From Gorsachius magnificus (lineage: Eukaryota > Chordata > Aves > Pelecaniformes > Ardeidae): 64,000 nucleotides of DNA. Both the position numbers and the translations under genes were made by a program. Position 1 is the stretch's first letter; each line of letters opens with the position of its first letter. The notes beneath the pieces were generated by a model, which had not been told where the DNA came from, ran no database searches, and worked only from the letters and a program-made list of their open reading frames with translations. The stretch covers positions 35,930,885-35,994,884 of the forward strand of contig CM067109.1 in assembly GCA_034008185.1 (NCBI GenBank), written 5' to 3'. Positions 1 to 13,352 of the stretch are shown piece by piece.

Positions 1-771
<771 letters not shown>

Positions 772-2234
772 TAGCAGTGTAGGCCTTAGAGGCCTACTGT
801 CTTTATACAGAGCATGACTGACAGAGTCCTGATAGTTTTTAACTCAAACTGAATGCTGGTTTATGAACTGATGACTTCTCAGCACAGCTTTTCTGCATAC
901 TTTCATTTAGTAAAAAGGAGGCTTCTAAGGCTTTTATTAGGCAGCTCACCTACGAAAAAATCTTACTTACTACAGACTTTGTTCAGGGAATGGTTATAAT
1001 ATAAAACGGTCTGATATTGCAAAGTCAGTTTTCTTCTGAGAATTAGTAAGATCCTGAAAGATCACTAAAAGCTGAGAAGGACTCTTCAGTTTCAAAATGC
1101 TCTCATAAAATGAATCAAAATATGCTTTAATAATGATGTATAACTGTGCCTTTCTGGAGTAAAATAATGCGCCTTGACTGCCTAATTTGCAGCTCTGAAT
1201 TTGAAAGAATTTGAACTTTTTCTCAGAAATGTTTAGGTATCAACTCAGAGATACCACTTATCAGGTCACAGCATTCTGATGCTACCATTCTGTGGAAGTT
1301 TCATCATTAAATGCTAAAAGGCAGCAGAGCTGAAGAAGTATACCCCAAGAAGTTTCAGCTGTGCAGATCAAGGTTGCAGAACCTGCTGGAAGAATCACAG
1401 CTACAGTGTACAGTAACCATTTATAGTGTTGGTATAAACATTGGTCTCTGCCAGCTATGCATTTGCCAGCAGTATGTAACTTAACCTTTCCTGTTGTGCA
1501 TTCCGTGGCATAAGGGCATGAAAAAGCCTATGACCCTGAAACAAAACCCTTGATGTGTGACCACCTGTTTCTTTAAGGTGCTTGTTGAAGAGTGACGGTA
1601 ATTTGTATTCATCTTGTCCAGGTGCCATTTATCCCCATGAGAGACAACAAGGTCTGCAGCATACTGTTGGCCAGTCTGGAAAATCTGTGGGCAATATTTC
1701 CCATTACTTTTCAAATTGGTGAAAATCTGTTACATGAGTCAGTGTGTACCCCTGAGGCAGGATGAGACACAACTTTTTTCTTCTATTTAGTGGTGGTGTT
1801 AGTGGAGAAAAGCAATCTCGGACTGGTACCCAGAGATTAGAACAATACTTGCGTGGTAAATTCAGCAAGGCAAAAGTAACATGTCCTAAGAAACAACAGT
1901 AAAGAAGAAGCTAAAACTATATTGGGGCTTAGGGAAATCCAAACAACAGATGCTAATAATCTTATCGTCTGCTTTGAACAGTTATGTTATCTGTGCATTT
2001 CATAAAATGTTTTAAAATTCAATAATGCAGCTGTCCTTTAAATATATATAGGAGTAAAGCTCTAACCAGGTTGTTTGGACTGAATGTACAACAGTTAATC
2101 AAGTGTGGTGAGAGAATGGATGCATTAGAAGTGAATACAAAGGATTAAGGTTGAGTTTATGTAACATCAGCAGGCAGACTTTATGCTTTCTTCTATTATG
2201 TCACGGAATTGAAGAATAATATAAGATAGGAGTG

Positions 2235-2740
2235 GGCTCAGGAGGTTGTCTGGTGGTCACCTGCTAAGAGCAATACCAGTTTCCAAGGAGGGAGATTTCA
2301 CAGCCCCTCTAAGCCTCCACTCCAGTGTTTGACTGTCCTTGTGGTGAATTTCTTGTGTGTATCTGACTGAATTTTCTTTGCTGCTACTTGGTCCCACTGG
2401 TCCTTGTCCTTTCACTTTGCCCCTCAAGGAAGAGTCAGGTTCTGCCTGTCCACTCTCCTGAAGTAGCTGAAGACAGCGGTAAGGTCTTTGCTTAGTTTTC
2501 TCTTTGGAAGGCAGAACAAATCCACTTGCAGTGTGCTCCAAGCTCCTGGTCATCATGTTGTCTTTCAGTGTGTTTCTTTGGCACTGGGGAGGACAAAACT
2601 GCACGCAGGACTTGAGATACAGTTTCACAAGTTCCACATAGAGGGGTGGAATCACTTCGATGGACCCACTAGCTACATTCTTAGTAATGCAGCCCAGTGT
2701 GCAGTAGGCCTTTTTGACTGCAGGAGTACGCTGTGGCTCT
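2235..2740 (-). mobile_element. CR1 LINE fragment, old and diverged (3' part)
   Basis: Read on the minus strand, this stretch carries a degraded end of CR1 ORF2. Recognisable remnants are KKAYCTLGCITKNVASGS and CVQFCPPQCQRN, which correspond to CR1 motifs of the type KAN-ILGCIR-SVASRS and CVQFWAPQ-KRD. It is followed by the SPSLE-type C-terminal tail near 2,290. It is more diverged than the neighbouring copy at 3,051-6,735, and I could not find a clear 3' octamer. Boundaries are approximate to about 30 bases. Confidence 0.75.
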
Positions 2741-3138
2741 TCTGTACTTCTATTTGATATGTTCACCAGAACCCAACTTTTTTTTTTCTGCAAATCTGTT
2801 CTCCAACCTGTCAGTCTCAAAATGTCCTGCTTCATGGAGTTATTCTCTCCCAGTGCCAGACTTCACATTTACCTTTGAACTTCACATGGTTCCTGTCAGC
2901 CAATTTCTTCAGCCTGCAAAAGTGCATCTGAAAGGTAGCCCTGCCCTCTAGCATGTCAGTTTGCTTGCTAGCTTCATCTGTGGAATTCCCAGTATCTGTT
3001 TGTTACTCTCACTCCATATGTAACTATAAAATAAAAAAATGTCCTTTACGAAATCATAGAATCATAGAATCGTCTAGGTTGGAAAAGACCTTTAAGATCA
3101 TCGAGTCCAACCGTTAACCTAACACTGCCATCCCACCA

Positions 3139-5912
3139 CTAAACCATGTCCCAAAGCACCTCATCTATCCTTCTTTTAAATACCTCCAGGGATGGGGACT
3201 CAGCCACCTCCCTGAGCAGCCCATTCCAGAGCCTGACAACCCTTTCTGTAAAGAAATTTTTCCTAATGTTTAACCTAAACCTGCCCTGGTGCAACTTCAG
3301 ACCACTTCCCCTCATCCTATCGTCCATTACCAGGGAGAAGAGGCCGACCACCACCTCACTACAGCCTCCTGTCAGGCAGTTGTAGAGGGCGATCAGGTCT
3401 CCCCTCAGCCTCCTCTTCTCCAGGCTAAACAACCCCAGTTCCCTCAGCCGCTCCTCGTATGACTTGTGCTCCAGACCCCTCACCAGCTTTGTAGCTCTCC
3501 TCTGGACATGTTCCAGCAACGCAACATCTTTCTTGTAGTGAGGGGCCCAAAACTGAACACAGTATTCAAGGTGCAGCCTCACTGGTGCCCAAGTACAGGG
3601 GCACGATCACTTCCCTACTCCTGCTGGCCACACTATTCCTGATACAAGCCAGGATGCCATTGGCTTTCTTGGCCACCTGGGCACACTGCTGGCTCATATT
3701 CAGCCAGCTGTTAACCAGTACCCCCAGGTCTTTTTCCACCAGGCAGCTTTCCAGCCACTCTTCCCCAAGCCTGTAGCATTGCATGGGGTTGTTGTGACCC
3801 AAGTGCAGGACCCAGCACTTGGCCTTGTTGAACCTCATACAGTTGGCCTCGGCCCATCGATCCAGCCTGTCCAGGTCCCTCTGTAGAGCCCTCCTCCCCT
3901 CTAGCAGATTGACACTCCCACCCAGTTTGGTGTCATCTGCAAACTTACTCAATCCCCTCGTCCAGGTCATTGATAAAGATACTAAACAACACCGGCCCCA
4001 GAACTGAGCACTGGGGGACACCGCTTGTGACCAGCTGCCAACTGGATTTAATTCCGTTGACCACAACTCTCTGGGCTCGGACATCCAGCCAGTTTTTAAC
4101 CCAACAAAGAGTACACCCGTCTAGGCCATGAGCCGCCAGCTTCACTAGGAGAATGCTGTGGGAGACTTGTGTCGAAGGCTTTGCTGAAGTCCAGGTAGAC
4201 AGCATCCACAGCCTTTCCCTCATCCACCAGGCAGGTCACCTGGTCGTAGAAGGAGATCAGGTTGGTCAGGCAAGACCTGCCTTTCGTGAACCCATGCTGG
4301 CTGGGCCTGATTCCCTGATTGTCCTCCATGTGCCTGGTGAGCACACTCAAGATGAACCGCTCCATAACCTTCCCTGGTACTGAGGTCAGGCTGACTGGCC
4401 TGTGGTTCCCCGGATCCTCCTTCCGGCCCTTCTTGAAGATAGGCATCACATTTGCCAACCTCCAGTCATCTGGGACCTCCCCTGTTATCCAGGACTGCTG
4501 ATAAATGATGGAGAGTGGCTTGGCAAGCTCCTCTGCCAGCTCCTTCAGCTCTCTTGGCTGGATCCCATCTGGCCCCATAGAGTTGTGGATGTCCAGGTGG
4601 TCCAGCAGGTCAAAGACTGCTTCCTCCTGGATTATGTGGGGTTTATTCCACTCACCATCCCCGTCTTCCAGCTCTGGGGGCTGAGTACCCTGGGGATAAC
4701 TCATTGGGCCATTAAAGACTGAGGCAAAGAAGGCATTAAGTATCTCAGCCTTTTCCTCATCCTTAGTGGCAATGTTTCCCCTTGAATCCACTAGAGGATG
4801 GAGGTTCTCCTGTTAACGTATTTATAAAAACTTTTCTTATTATCCCTTAAAACAGTGGCCAGGTTAAATTCCAGCTGGGCTTTTGCCTTTCTAATCTCCT
4901 CTCTGCATAACCTGACAAGATCCCTGTACTCTTCTTGGGTTGCCTGGCCCTTCTTCCAGAGCTGGTAAGCTCTCCTTTTTTTCCTGAGTCTCAGTAAAAG
5001 ACCTCTGTTCAGCCAGGCCAGTCATCTTCCCCGATGATTCATCTTACGGCACATGGGGACAGCCTGCTCCTGTGCCTTTAAGACTTCTTCCTTGAAGAAT
5101 GCCCAGCCTTCCTGCGCCCCTTTGCCGTTCAGGGCTGTCTCCCAAGGGACTCTCCCAACCGTCCTTCTGAAGAGGCCAAAGTCTGCCCTCCAGAAGTCCA
5201 TGGTGGTGGTGTTGCTGACGCCCTTCCTTACCTCACCAAAAATCGAAAACTCTACCATTTCATGATCACTAAGGCCAAGACGACCTCCAACCACCACCTC
5301 TCCCACCAGTCCTTCTCTGTTAGTGAACAGGAGGTCAAGCAGGGCGCCTCCCCTGGTAGGCTCACTTACCAGCTGTGTCAGGAAGTTATCTTCCACACAC
5401 TGCAGGAACCTTCTGGACTGTTTCCTTTCTGCTGTGTTTTATTTCCAGCAATTTCTGGTATTTCTGTAAGTTGAAGTCCCCCACAAGAACAAGAGCTCGC
5501 GACTGAGAGACTTCTGCCAGCCACTTGTAGTATACTTCGTCAACATCCTCATCCTGGTTGGGTGGTCTATAACAGACTCCCAGCAGGACATCTTTCTTGT
5601 TGGCCTGCCCCCTCATCCTCACCCATAAGCACTCAGCCTCATCACAAGCGTCGAGCTCTGTACAGTCAAAACACTCCCTAACATACAGAGCCACCCACCG
5701 CCTCTCCTTCCTTGCCTGTCCCTTCTGAAGAGTTTGTAGCCATCCATTGCAGCACTCCAGTCATGGGAGGCATCCCACCACGTTTCTGTGGTGGCGACTA
5801 CATCATAGCCATCCTGCTGCACAATGGCTTCCAGCTCCTCCCGTTTGTTGCCCACGCTGCGTGCATTAGTGTAGAGGCACTTGAGCTGGGCTATCAGTGT
5901 CACCCCCAGCAT
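3139..5912 (-). pseudogene. CR1 ORF2 remnant (endonuclease and reverse transcriptase), multiply frameshifted
   Basis: From 5' to 3' on the minus strand, overlapping open segments at 5912-5619, 5694-5386, 5396-5022, 4791-4096, 4223-3945, 4084-3566 and 3582-3139 spell out successive parts of CR1 ORF2. These are an APE-type endonuclease, the reverse transcriptase with FADD in place of YADD, and the C-terminal tail ending [15 protein letters not shown]. Changes of frame between segments show at least five indels. It is a dead copy but well enough preserved to be of moderate age. Confidence 0.9.
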
Positions 5913-6124
5913 TGGGGTGACACCCCCAGGCTCCTCTCTAGTAAGCCTGGTTGTATCCCCTCCGCCCTTCAGGCCTAGCTTAAAGCCCTCTCAGCGAGCC
6001 CCGCCAGTTCATGAGCGAGGATCCTTTTCCCCCTCAGAGAGAGCTGGGCACCATCTGCTGTCAACAGGCCCGGTGCCATGTAAACCTCCCCATGATGAAA
6101 GAACCCCAAGCCCCTCCTATGGCA

Positions 6125-6679
6125 CTAGCCTTTGAGCCACGTGTTAACCAGTCTAGTTTTCCTGTTCCTTTCCGTGTTCTTCCCTGACACTAATGGGATC
6201 GAGAACACTACCTGTGCTCCTGATCCTTCAGCCATTTTTCCCAGTGCCCTGAAGCCCCTTTTGGGGCTTCTCTCTGGCATCTCATCACTGCCAGCCTGTA
6301 CAATCAATAGCAGATAGCAATCAGAGGGCCATACCAGACCAGGGAGTCTCTTTGCAATGTCCCTGACCCGGGCCCCAGGGAGGCAGCAGACTTCCCTGTG
6401 GGATGGGTCCGGACGGCATATCGGGCCCTCCATTCCCTTCAGAAGGGAGTCGCCTACAACAGTTACCCTCCTTTTTTTCTTAGCACAGGCAGTCCTGATA
6501 GGTAGGGGTGACCAACTCTCCCTAGCCAACCCCCTGGATGGACCTTCATCCCCCTCCTCATTTGCCTGGGCCTCGAGTTCCAGAGCCCCATATCTGTTAC
6601 GCAAGGGCAGCTGGGAAGGTGAGGGAGGCCGGGATTCGCCTCCTGCCCCCAGCAGAGACCTTTTTCCATTCCCCACCAT
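6125..6679 (-). pseudogene. CR1 ORF1 remnant (SGNH/esterase-like domain)
   Basis: An open stretch of 184 codons on the minus strand shows the CR1 ORF1 signature VVGDSLLKG, followed by PDPSHREVCCLPGARVRDIA. The GDSL block is typical of the SGNH-hydrolase-like ORF1 of CR1 LINEs. The N-terminal part is missing through 5' truncation. The protein would have served as a chaperone or lipid-binding helper in retrotransposition. Nothing suggests it is still expressed. Confidence 0.8.
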
Positions 6680-8198
6680 CTCTTGGGTCCCTAACTTCTG
6701 CTCGCTGGTAAGAGGGCAGTGGATCCTCTGCTGAGAGCAGCAGAAATACCTTCATGAGTTTTAAAACTTCTTGGAAACGTGTTCAAACAGCAGAAGTTTT
6801 CCAAAAGCCTGAGTGAATAAACAGGTAGTTTTCATTTCCTTCCACTCCAAAGATAATGGAGCCTCATTTGCTCTAACTTAAAAAGAGACATGGACATAGT
6901 ACAGATCATTCCAAAACTATATTGGAGATATGGTAATCTTATACATAATCTTGGGATGAAACCTACTCTAATATGTTCCCCAAAGTACCTCCTGTTTTAA
7001 AGAACACTGTGATATTCTGCTTGCAAATTTATCTTTGACTATTTCAGAGAACAGTTTTCAATTAGTAAAATAGAATAAAAATGTATTTTAACAATAGAAA
7101 CACTTGCCTGTTTTATTTCATTTTTAGAAAAATGATGTAGTAGCTGAGGGCAAAGAGTCGTCAGTATAAGAAAAAATACTGGTCACATCAAATTAATCTG
7201 TTACTGTTTCAGTGCATGTAAAGACTTGTGTTTGGTAATGATCACAGTAAATTGAGGTCATAATTTCACCTTCACTACTATAACCTGATTTTAACCTAGA
7301 TCTACCATTTCATGCCATTAAAGTCAATATGCACAATATGTTGTATCACATGACTAAAAAGGAAAAAATAGAGGTCAGAACTGGGTCCTCTTTCTTTGTA
7401 AGATTGGATAACAAGTATCTTATTAACTGCTCTTTTAATTGTCAAAGACGTAACAGAAAAGTCTGACTTTCTGTTGATGGCTAAGAGCAAGAAGAGAATG
7501 CACATTTTCCTGCTTCTCTCTGAAGTCAAACTGAACACTTCCACAAGGCACGTTTCTGCTCCTCTGCAGCGCCTTCATCAGTGTTCAGACCTCAGTGCCC
7601 AAGGCTGGTTTTGCATGAGGAATTTCAAAGAGGAGGGAAAAAGGGCTATTTCCCACAGTAGCTGTCACTTAGGGAGCCGCCTTCAGAGCATGAGGCTCCC
7701 CTCAAAGTGTAGAACTGAGCAGAACATACGAATTGTTTTAGTATATGAGGTAACAGAGATTTTAAGGCACTGTCTGACAGCTGGGAGATCCTCAGCTCCA
7801 TCTAGAGCTTAAAGTAGTTGCAAGGCCATTGCTTTGGCATGTCATTTTGAAGATAATACATAGGGAAAATAAAATTAACTAGGATAAATGTATCTGCTCA
7901 TCACTTAGGAGTCTCTAATCCTGGACTATTGAAAAACCTAACTCCCACTGACCTCATGAGAAGCGAGAGCTACTTTGCACTTAGCAGTTGTCATACTATG
8001 GTACTTCTAGAGCTTGTTCTGTACTGATCACTGTTCCTTGTATATTTTAATGAGTTACAATTTATGTGCATTTTGGAGGCTTTTCCAAGTAGGCAAGACA
8101 ACCACTTTGTTTTAGTCTCTTTCCATAATAAATATAGAATGTTCTGCAGGGAATGTTTGCGCGAAAGACAAAAATATGTTGTTTTGATTTTATTTCAG

Positions 8199-8369
8199 AT
8201 GCTTCAGGCGTGCTCAGTCCAGCACCTACCTGTACCATATGCAGCATTTCCACCCCTCATTTCTAGTGACCCATTCCTTTTGCATCCTCCTCATATCTCT
8301 CCACACCACCCTCCTCACTTGCCTCCTCCAGGACAATTCGTTCCTTTCCAAGCACAGCAGTCACGGTCG
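8199..8369 (+). CDS. RNF38: RNF38 coding exon (proline/histidine-rich region)
   Basis: This 171 bp exon is phase 0 at both ends. It follows the acceptor GATTTTATTTCAG and ends at TCG|GTAAGT. It encodes 57 residues, starting MLQACSVQHLPVPYAAF and ending VPFQAQQSRS, with a PPHISPHHPPHLPPPG run. The composition suggests a flexible, proline-rich linker that may bind partner proteins. The in-frame ATG at the first codon is internal in the long transcript, although it could in principle serve a shorter isoform. Confidence 0.95.
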
Positions 8370-10193
8370 GTAAGTAATGCTTCTTACCCCCCTCTCTGTA
8401 GAATTGGTGGGGTTGGATGGGTAAATAGCACCGATACCTGATTGAGGAAAGAGAAGGATTTTGTTTAAAGTAAGCGGTTTTGCACTTATGTTTTCTTAGC
8501 AAGTCTGTAACCACTTAGTGTGAAGATGAAAAAATTATTTTAAACTTCACCATGTTTTCTCTTCAGATTTCATCAGCTGTTGTCTGTGCTGTTTCTTCAT
8601 AGGCCTTTCCTTCTGTCAAAAAGATGTATAATTGCTACACCAACTATTCCGTGAGGTATTTCTTTCCTAGGAAGCAGAAGAGAAGCCAGAGGAGGTTGTG
8701 TAGTGCAGTAGTGGTCTTGGAGAAAAGCTTAGCAAAAAGAGAAGAAAGCACAGAATGTTACTTACGTTACATGCTTCTTCTGTATTACTTCTAAGTTAAT
8801 TTTTAAATGACCAGTGTTTTTCCTAGGAGATAATGAGCTTAGGTCGTCCAGACATATTCAGGAGCCTACAGTCTCCCTTTCTGCTTTTTTTTTTTCTCAC
8901 CTACAAAAGTTATTGATGCCTTCTGCTTAAGCAGACTTGGCTTAGTGATAGGAACTATGCAGACATGGGAAAACATGACCCTGTTTTGGATTTGGCGGGA
9001 AATTAGATTTTCAGTTCTGGCCTACAGCTCTTACTGTGGGGTTATCTGTATACTCATGTCCAGTTGTTTGCCCCTCTGACTAGAAGATGCTAGTATTTCA
9101 CTAATGCAGAAATAGAAAACAGCTTCATTGTTACTTACAAACAATGCTGAGAGTTCTCAGTGCCATGTCTCAGGTGTGGATAGGTTTGTAATCACTTTGT
9201 TACAGTGGTGGGAGAATAACTAGGAAAATAGGGGTTTAGTGGTAATCTTTGTAAGACTTGCCTTTAGAAAAGTATGGGCTCAGGTTTTAGTTTGGGTTGC
9301 TTTCTTAGGTTATTGACTAGGCTTGCCTGTCAACTTTCAGCTCTGGCAAAAAGCTTCTATCTTAGTGGTTTAAGACTACCTTGTGTTCAAAGTTTGCTCA
9401 GCATAACAGGAAAACAGAATATCCCTTTGGTTCTACAAGGTGGCTTTCTTGGCTGAATTTCTCGAAATGGTGGAATTCGATGTCAGGAACAGAAAGGTGT
9501 ATTAATGAAACAATGACAATTCCTGGTTATTTCTTGAGCACTCTTGAGCCTGACTGATGTACTACAGTTGACTAGATTACAATACTGAACTGGAATTTCA
9601 TGCTTCTGAAACCTCTTGACTGTGTGTTCTTAGTAGGACTGCTTGCATGACCCTCCTAGGGAAGCATCTGCTTGATTACTGAATATCGTTGGCAGTTTAA
9701 TCCACTGGAGTCGCCATGTTTCCTCTCCACTTTTCAGATTTTCTGGCACAATTTCAGTTCTTGTCTATGGTTGTTTATTTTTTTCTCTCGCATAGTTGTA
9801 CAGTGAGAGCAGCCTGGCAAGAAGGAGAGCAAATAATTGTCCTGAAAAATGCAAGACACAGGAAATTACAGCCACTCCTATATTTGCTAGATCGCATAAA
9901 TTCCTGGTCTATAAGCATGGCTAGCTGGAAAAGGTGAATTTATATCAAATGTGTAGTGTTGTCTTTGCTTTTTGGTAGTGTTAATGACACAGGAATTGTT
10001 CACAGAGTTACTATGTGAAACTGAGTACAATTATACCTGTAATTTTTTTATGTTTGGTTTTTGGTTGGTTTTTTTTTTACCCTATAAAATTGACCACAGC
10101 AGCTCAGAATATACAGCTGGGATTGCAGTTCTTTACTGGGGAAAGATTACATCTCTATTATTGCAACAAAGCCTATCTCTTTGGTTTTTTTAG
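8370..10193 (+). other. RNF38 intron, no recognisable element
   Basis: This is 1.8 kb of ordinary AT-rich intron with poly-T runs (for example at 8,886-8,896 and 10,070-10,078). I see no transposon, RNA gene or conserved-looking motif. Confidence 0.7.
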
Positions 10194-10355
10194 CCACTTC
10201 AAAGGATAGAAAATGAAGTAGAACTACTTGGAGAACATCTTCCTGTAGGAGGTTTTACATACCCTCCCTCAGCCCATCCACCAACACTGCCTCCCTCAAC
10301 TCCTCTCCAATTCTTAACCCATGATCCTTTACACCAGGAGGTGTCATTTGGCGTA
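10194..10355 (+). CDS. RNF38: RNF38 coding exon
   Basis: This 162 bp exon (54 codons, phase 0) lies between the acceptor GGTTTTTTTAG and the donor GTA|GTAAGT. It encodes PLQRIENEVELLGEHLPVGG followed by a proline-rich stretch and FLTHDPLHQEVSFGV. The run matches the recalled human RNF38 sequence almost residue for residue, with a T where human has A in the PPS-PLQF part. It joins directly to PYPPFMPRR in the exon at 13,353. Confidence 0.95.
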
Positions 10356-12804
10356 GTAAGTATTGTTTTCTGTGCTACACTTTCATTCACGATCTTTATT
10401 CCATAGTACATTTTGTTGAAAAGTAGCACTTCTTGCAGTTGTATTCCATTATTGGCTGTAGCTGCATACCGTGGTATTTTCTTTAAGCTTGATTTAATCA
10501 AGTTAAGAGTGACTTAATGATAACAGCAAATGATTTCTGACAACATTATCTGGGGAGTGTCATAGCAGTTACTTAGAAAACGTTCCATGTTGCCGCACAG
10601 TTGAGGACTTGTACTGCAGAAACTTAGTTAGTAAAGTTTAGAAAAGCTGCTGTCACTTTTAGCTGATTCTTCACCATATATTGAGTTTCCGCAAATCGGG
10701 AAAGCTAGAATGCTTTAAAAATAGTTCTTCTGTGTGTTTGCAAGCAGTTGTGTAGAGTGCTTCCATAACTCAGACTGCACCATGACAGCCAAGCTTGCTT
10801 TAAGCCAACTTTCTGGGGATCTACAGACAGTTCAGCTGCAGTACTACAAAAAAAATTAAACCTGGTGCAGGATAAAGTCTGTACTGAACTCTGTGCTTCT
10901 GTGGAGTGTCCAGTATTGGTGCTACTGCTAGAAAATTTGTGGTGCACTTCAATCTGCAATTACATTAGTCCTGAGATTTTTTTTTTTATTGGTATTGTTG
11001 TTCTATGTGTTTTGTTTGTTTTTGTTTCTTTAAAAAAACCTCCTGCCTGTCTAATGCTTGAAGAAATAACTAGAAGTCAAATACAGGGTCTGAATTTTTT
11101 TGTTTGACCTGTGCATCAAGTTGACAGAAAGTTTTAGAGGCATATTGTTACTTAAAATTTTAAATGCGAATGAAATTTAGGCCCTGTGTCTACAGAATAT
11201 ACAGATAAATTCTTTAATTAGTCTCCTTGAAATCACACAACCTAGTTAGTTGCTTGCTGCGTTTTGTGTAAAGGTTCAAATAAGTCTCCACCATTTAAAA
11301 AAAAGCTCATTGTTAAACTAAAGGTGTACAAATTCTCAATGAAGTTTTCAGTCACTATGAGTCACTCTGGAGACAAAGACACTTAAAAGCTTTCAAAAAC
11401 TGCTTGTATTTTATTCAGAGTGCTTGTTAAATGAATTACAGTGTAATCACAGACATTTTGGTTGGAGTGAGGCTTTCTTGATTTCCCGGTTCAGTCTTTA
11501 AATTAGATAAGGAACAAAATACCATGGTTTTGTAGATTATATAGCATTTGTTCTCTCTGATGCTTCATTCTGGGTTGTATATTGCTGAGGAATAGAGTAG
11601 AGGTTTATTACAGCTAATCATATGGTCTTTAATAAAGCAATCCTAAACCTTTATAAAATTTTATTTATATTAAAATTATGATGGAATGGCTGCATTTCTG
11701 ATTCTCTTTCATTCAGTGAACACAGTAGTTTCTAACTACATTTTTGGATTGGAGAATTCACAAAGCAGTATTTGCTATGTCTAGTTTGAGATCTTACTTT
11801 CAAGAAAAAGACCCTGCCTCTTTTGTGTTTATATTCATATCTTAATTTTATGCATGACCATGACTACCTATTAATAATGTTTCCATTGTAAAGTTAGGAG
11901 TTTTAGGTTAGTCATTGGTGGTGTTGAGCTTTTGCGTTTTCTTAAATTTCAAACACAGAATGAAAACATGTTAGTGAAGTCTTTGAGAGCTCTTTGTTTC
12001 AAAATAAAAAAGTCTCAAGGCCTCCAAATACAAATTCAATAGTGGTACATTAATTTCAGTTTTTAAAATGACTAAAAAAATTTTAGGGCTTTGAATATTT
12101 CTGGAAAAATATAGTTTGCATTTAAGTGGAATTTTTTTTACCATGCATGTCCTCATTTTAGTAGGTAATGCAAGGAATTTTGAACAATTGTAATGAAAAC
12201 TTAAATAGGCAAGTAAAAATCTTTGTATGTAAATGAAAAAAAGTATGACACTAAAGCCCTGTTTTATCCATGGAAAGAATATATTGAAGCTTTTGGCTTG
12301 ACTGTGTCTTCAGGCATTGTCCAGCTGCAGAAACTTTAGTGATTAAACTCTCCATGTACACTTGAAAGGCTTCAATCCTTCTTCAACGTAAATGTAAATA
12401 GACACCACTGCTTAAAAGTTTTTTTTAAAAAACGTGATTTTTTAAAATCTTTTTTTAAAGACTTTTTTTTTTAAGATTTCTACCACTTGTGTGCAAGCAT
12501 GCATAATAGCACCAGGCCTAAAGCTTGGATTTTTGTATTTGCGAGAGAGTCAGCAGTTCAAGACCTGTTTCCCAAACCAGCCTGCATGTAGACTAAGTGC
12601 ACAAGAGCTTGCAAGGATTTCTGTTGTGTGTTGCTACTTTTTCGCATGGAATAATATGATTATATGTTATTGATGGGAATAGTTTCAAATTGAGGCTGAG
12701 GTTCTTTTGGATTTGAGCAGAGGCTGGGTTTTTTTAATAATGCTTTATTGAAAGTGGATTTCAATATTCAGATTTCATTTTATTTCATGATTAAGAAAAC
12801 AAAA

Positions 12805-13305
12805 TGTTGAATCACAGACTCACAGACTGGATGAGGTTGGAAGGGAGGTCATCTGGTCCAACCCCCCTGCTCAAGCAGGGCCACCTAAGGCCGGTTGCCC
12901 AGGACCGTGTCCACTCAGCTTTTGAATATCTCCAAGGATGGAGACTCTACAACCTCTCTGGGCAACCTGTGCCAGTGCTCAGTCACCTTCACGGTAAAGA
13001 AGTGTTTCCTGATGTTCAGACGGAGCCTCCTGTGTTTCAGTTTGTGCCCATTGCCTCTGGTCTTGTCACTGGGCACCACTGAAAAGAGCCTGGCTCCGTC
13101 TTCTTTGCACCCTCCCTTCAGGTATTTATGTACATTGATAAGATCCCCCTGAGCCTTCTCTTCTCCAGGCTGACCAGTCCCAGCTTTCTCCAGCCTTTCC
13201 TCATATGTAAGATGCTGCAGTCCCATCTTAGTGGCCCCTCGTTGGACTCTCTCCAGTATGTCCATGTCTCTTTTGTGCTGGGGAACCCAGAACTGGACGC
13301 AAGTT
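12805..13305 (-). mobile_element. CR1 LINE 3' fragment, antisense, next to an RNF38 acceptor
   Basis: The plus strand begins AATCACAGACTCACAGACTG and continues with the standard complement of a CR1 3' end (GGTCCAACCCCCCTGCTC). The minus-strand translation shows [25 protein letters not shown], broken by frame loss, then [18 protein letters not shown] and SPSLEIFKS. The 5'-truncated end of the element is at about 13,300, where a 15 bp tandem repeat (13,300-13,326) marks the junction. Confidence 0.92.
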
Positions 13306-13326
13306 CCAGTTCCTCAAGTTCCAGTT
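13300..13326. repeat. 15 bp-period tandem repeat at the CR1/unique junction
   Basis: CAAGTTCCAGTT occurs at 13,300-13,311 and again at 13,315-13,326, separated by CCT. It lies 26 bases before the RNF38 exon at 13,353 and exactly where CR1 similarity stops. Confidence 0.9.
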
Positions 13327-13352
13327 GAAGCTTATTTTCTTCTTTCTTGCAG

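Larger units (their letters stand above)
3051..6735 (-). mobile_element. long CR1 LINE with degraded ORF1 and ORF2
   Basis: A 3.7 kb CR1 runs from about 6,735 (5') to 3,051 (3'). Its 3' tail appears on the plus strand as two copies of AATCATAGA next to the conserved CR1 3' end. ORF1 residue blocks (VVGDSLLKG, CCLPGARVRDIA) lie at 6,125-6,679. The endonuclease domain (LYTNARSVGNKREEL, VLVGDFNL) lies at about 5,390-5,910, and the reverse transcriptase ([34 protein letters not shown]) at about 3,600-4,790. ORF2 is spread over several reading frames and is not translatable as one protein. Full-length CR1 is about 4.5 kb, so the 5' end is truncated. It is antisense within an RNF38 intron. Confidence 0.95.
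10356..13352 (+). other. RNF38 intron with a CR1 close to the 3' splice site
   Basis: This 3 kb intron is very AT-rich between 11,600 and 12,480, with several T and A runs, and holds no gene that I can see. Its last 550 bases are a minus-strand CR1 (about 12,805-13,305). That leaves only about 45 bases of unique sequence before the exon at 13,353. Confidence 0.75.

Noticed and set aside
2257..2835. 192-codon minus-strand frame as a host gene
   Set aside because: Its middle reads as CR1 ORF2 remnants (LGCITKNVASGS), so it is transposon sequence.
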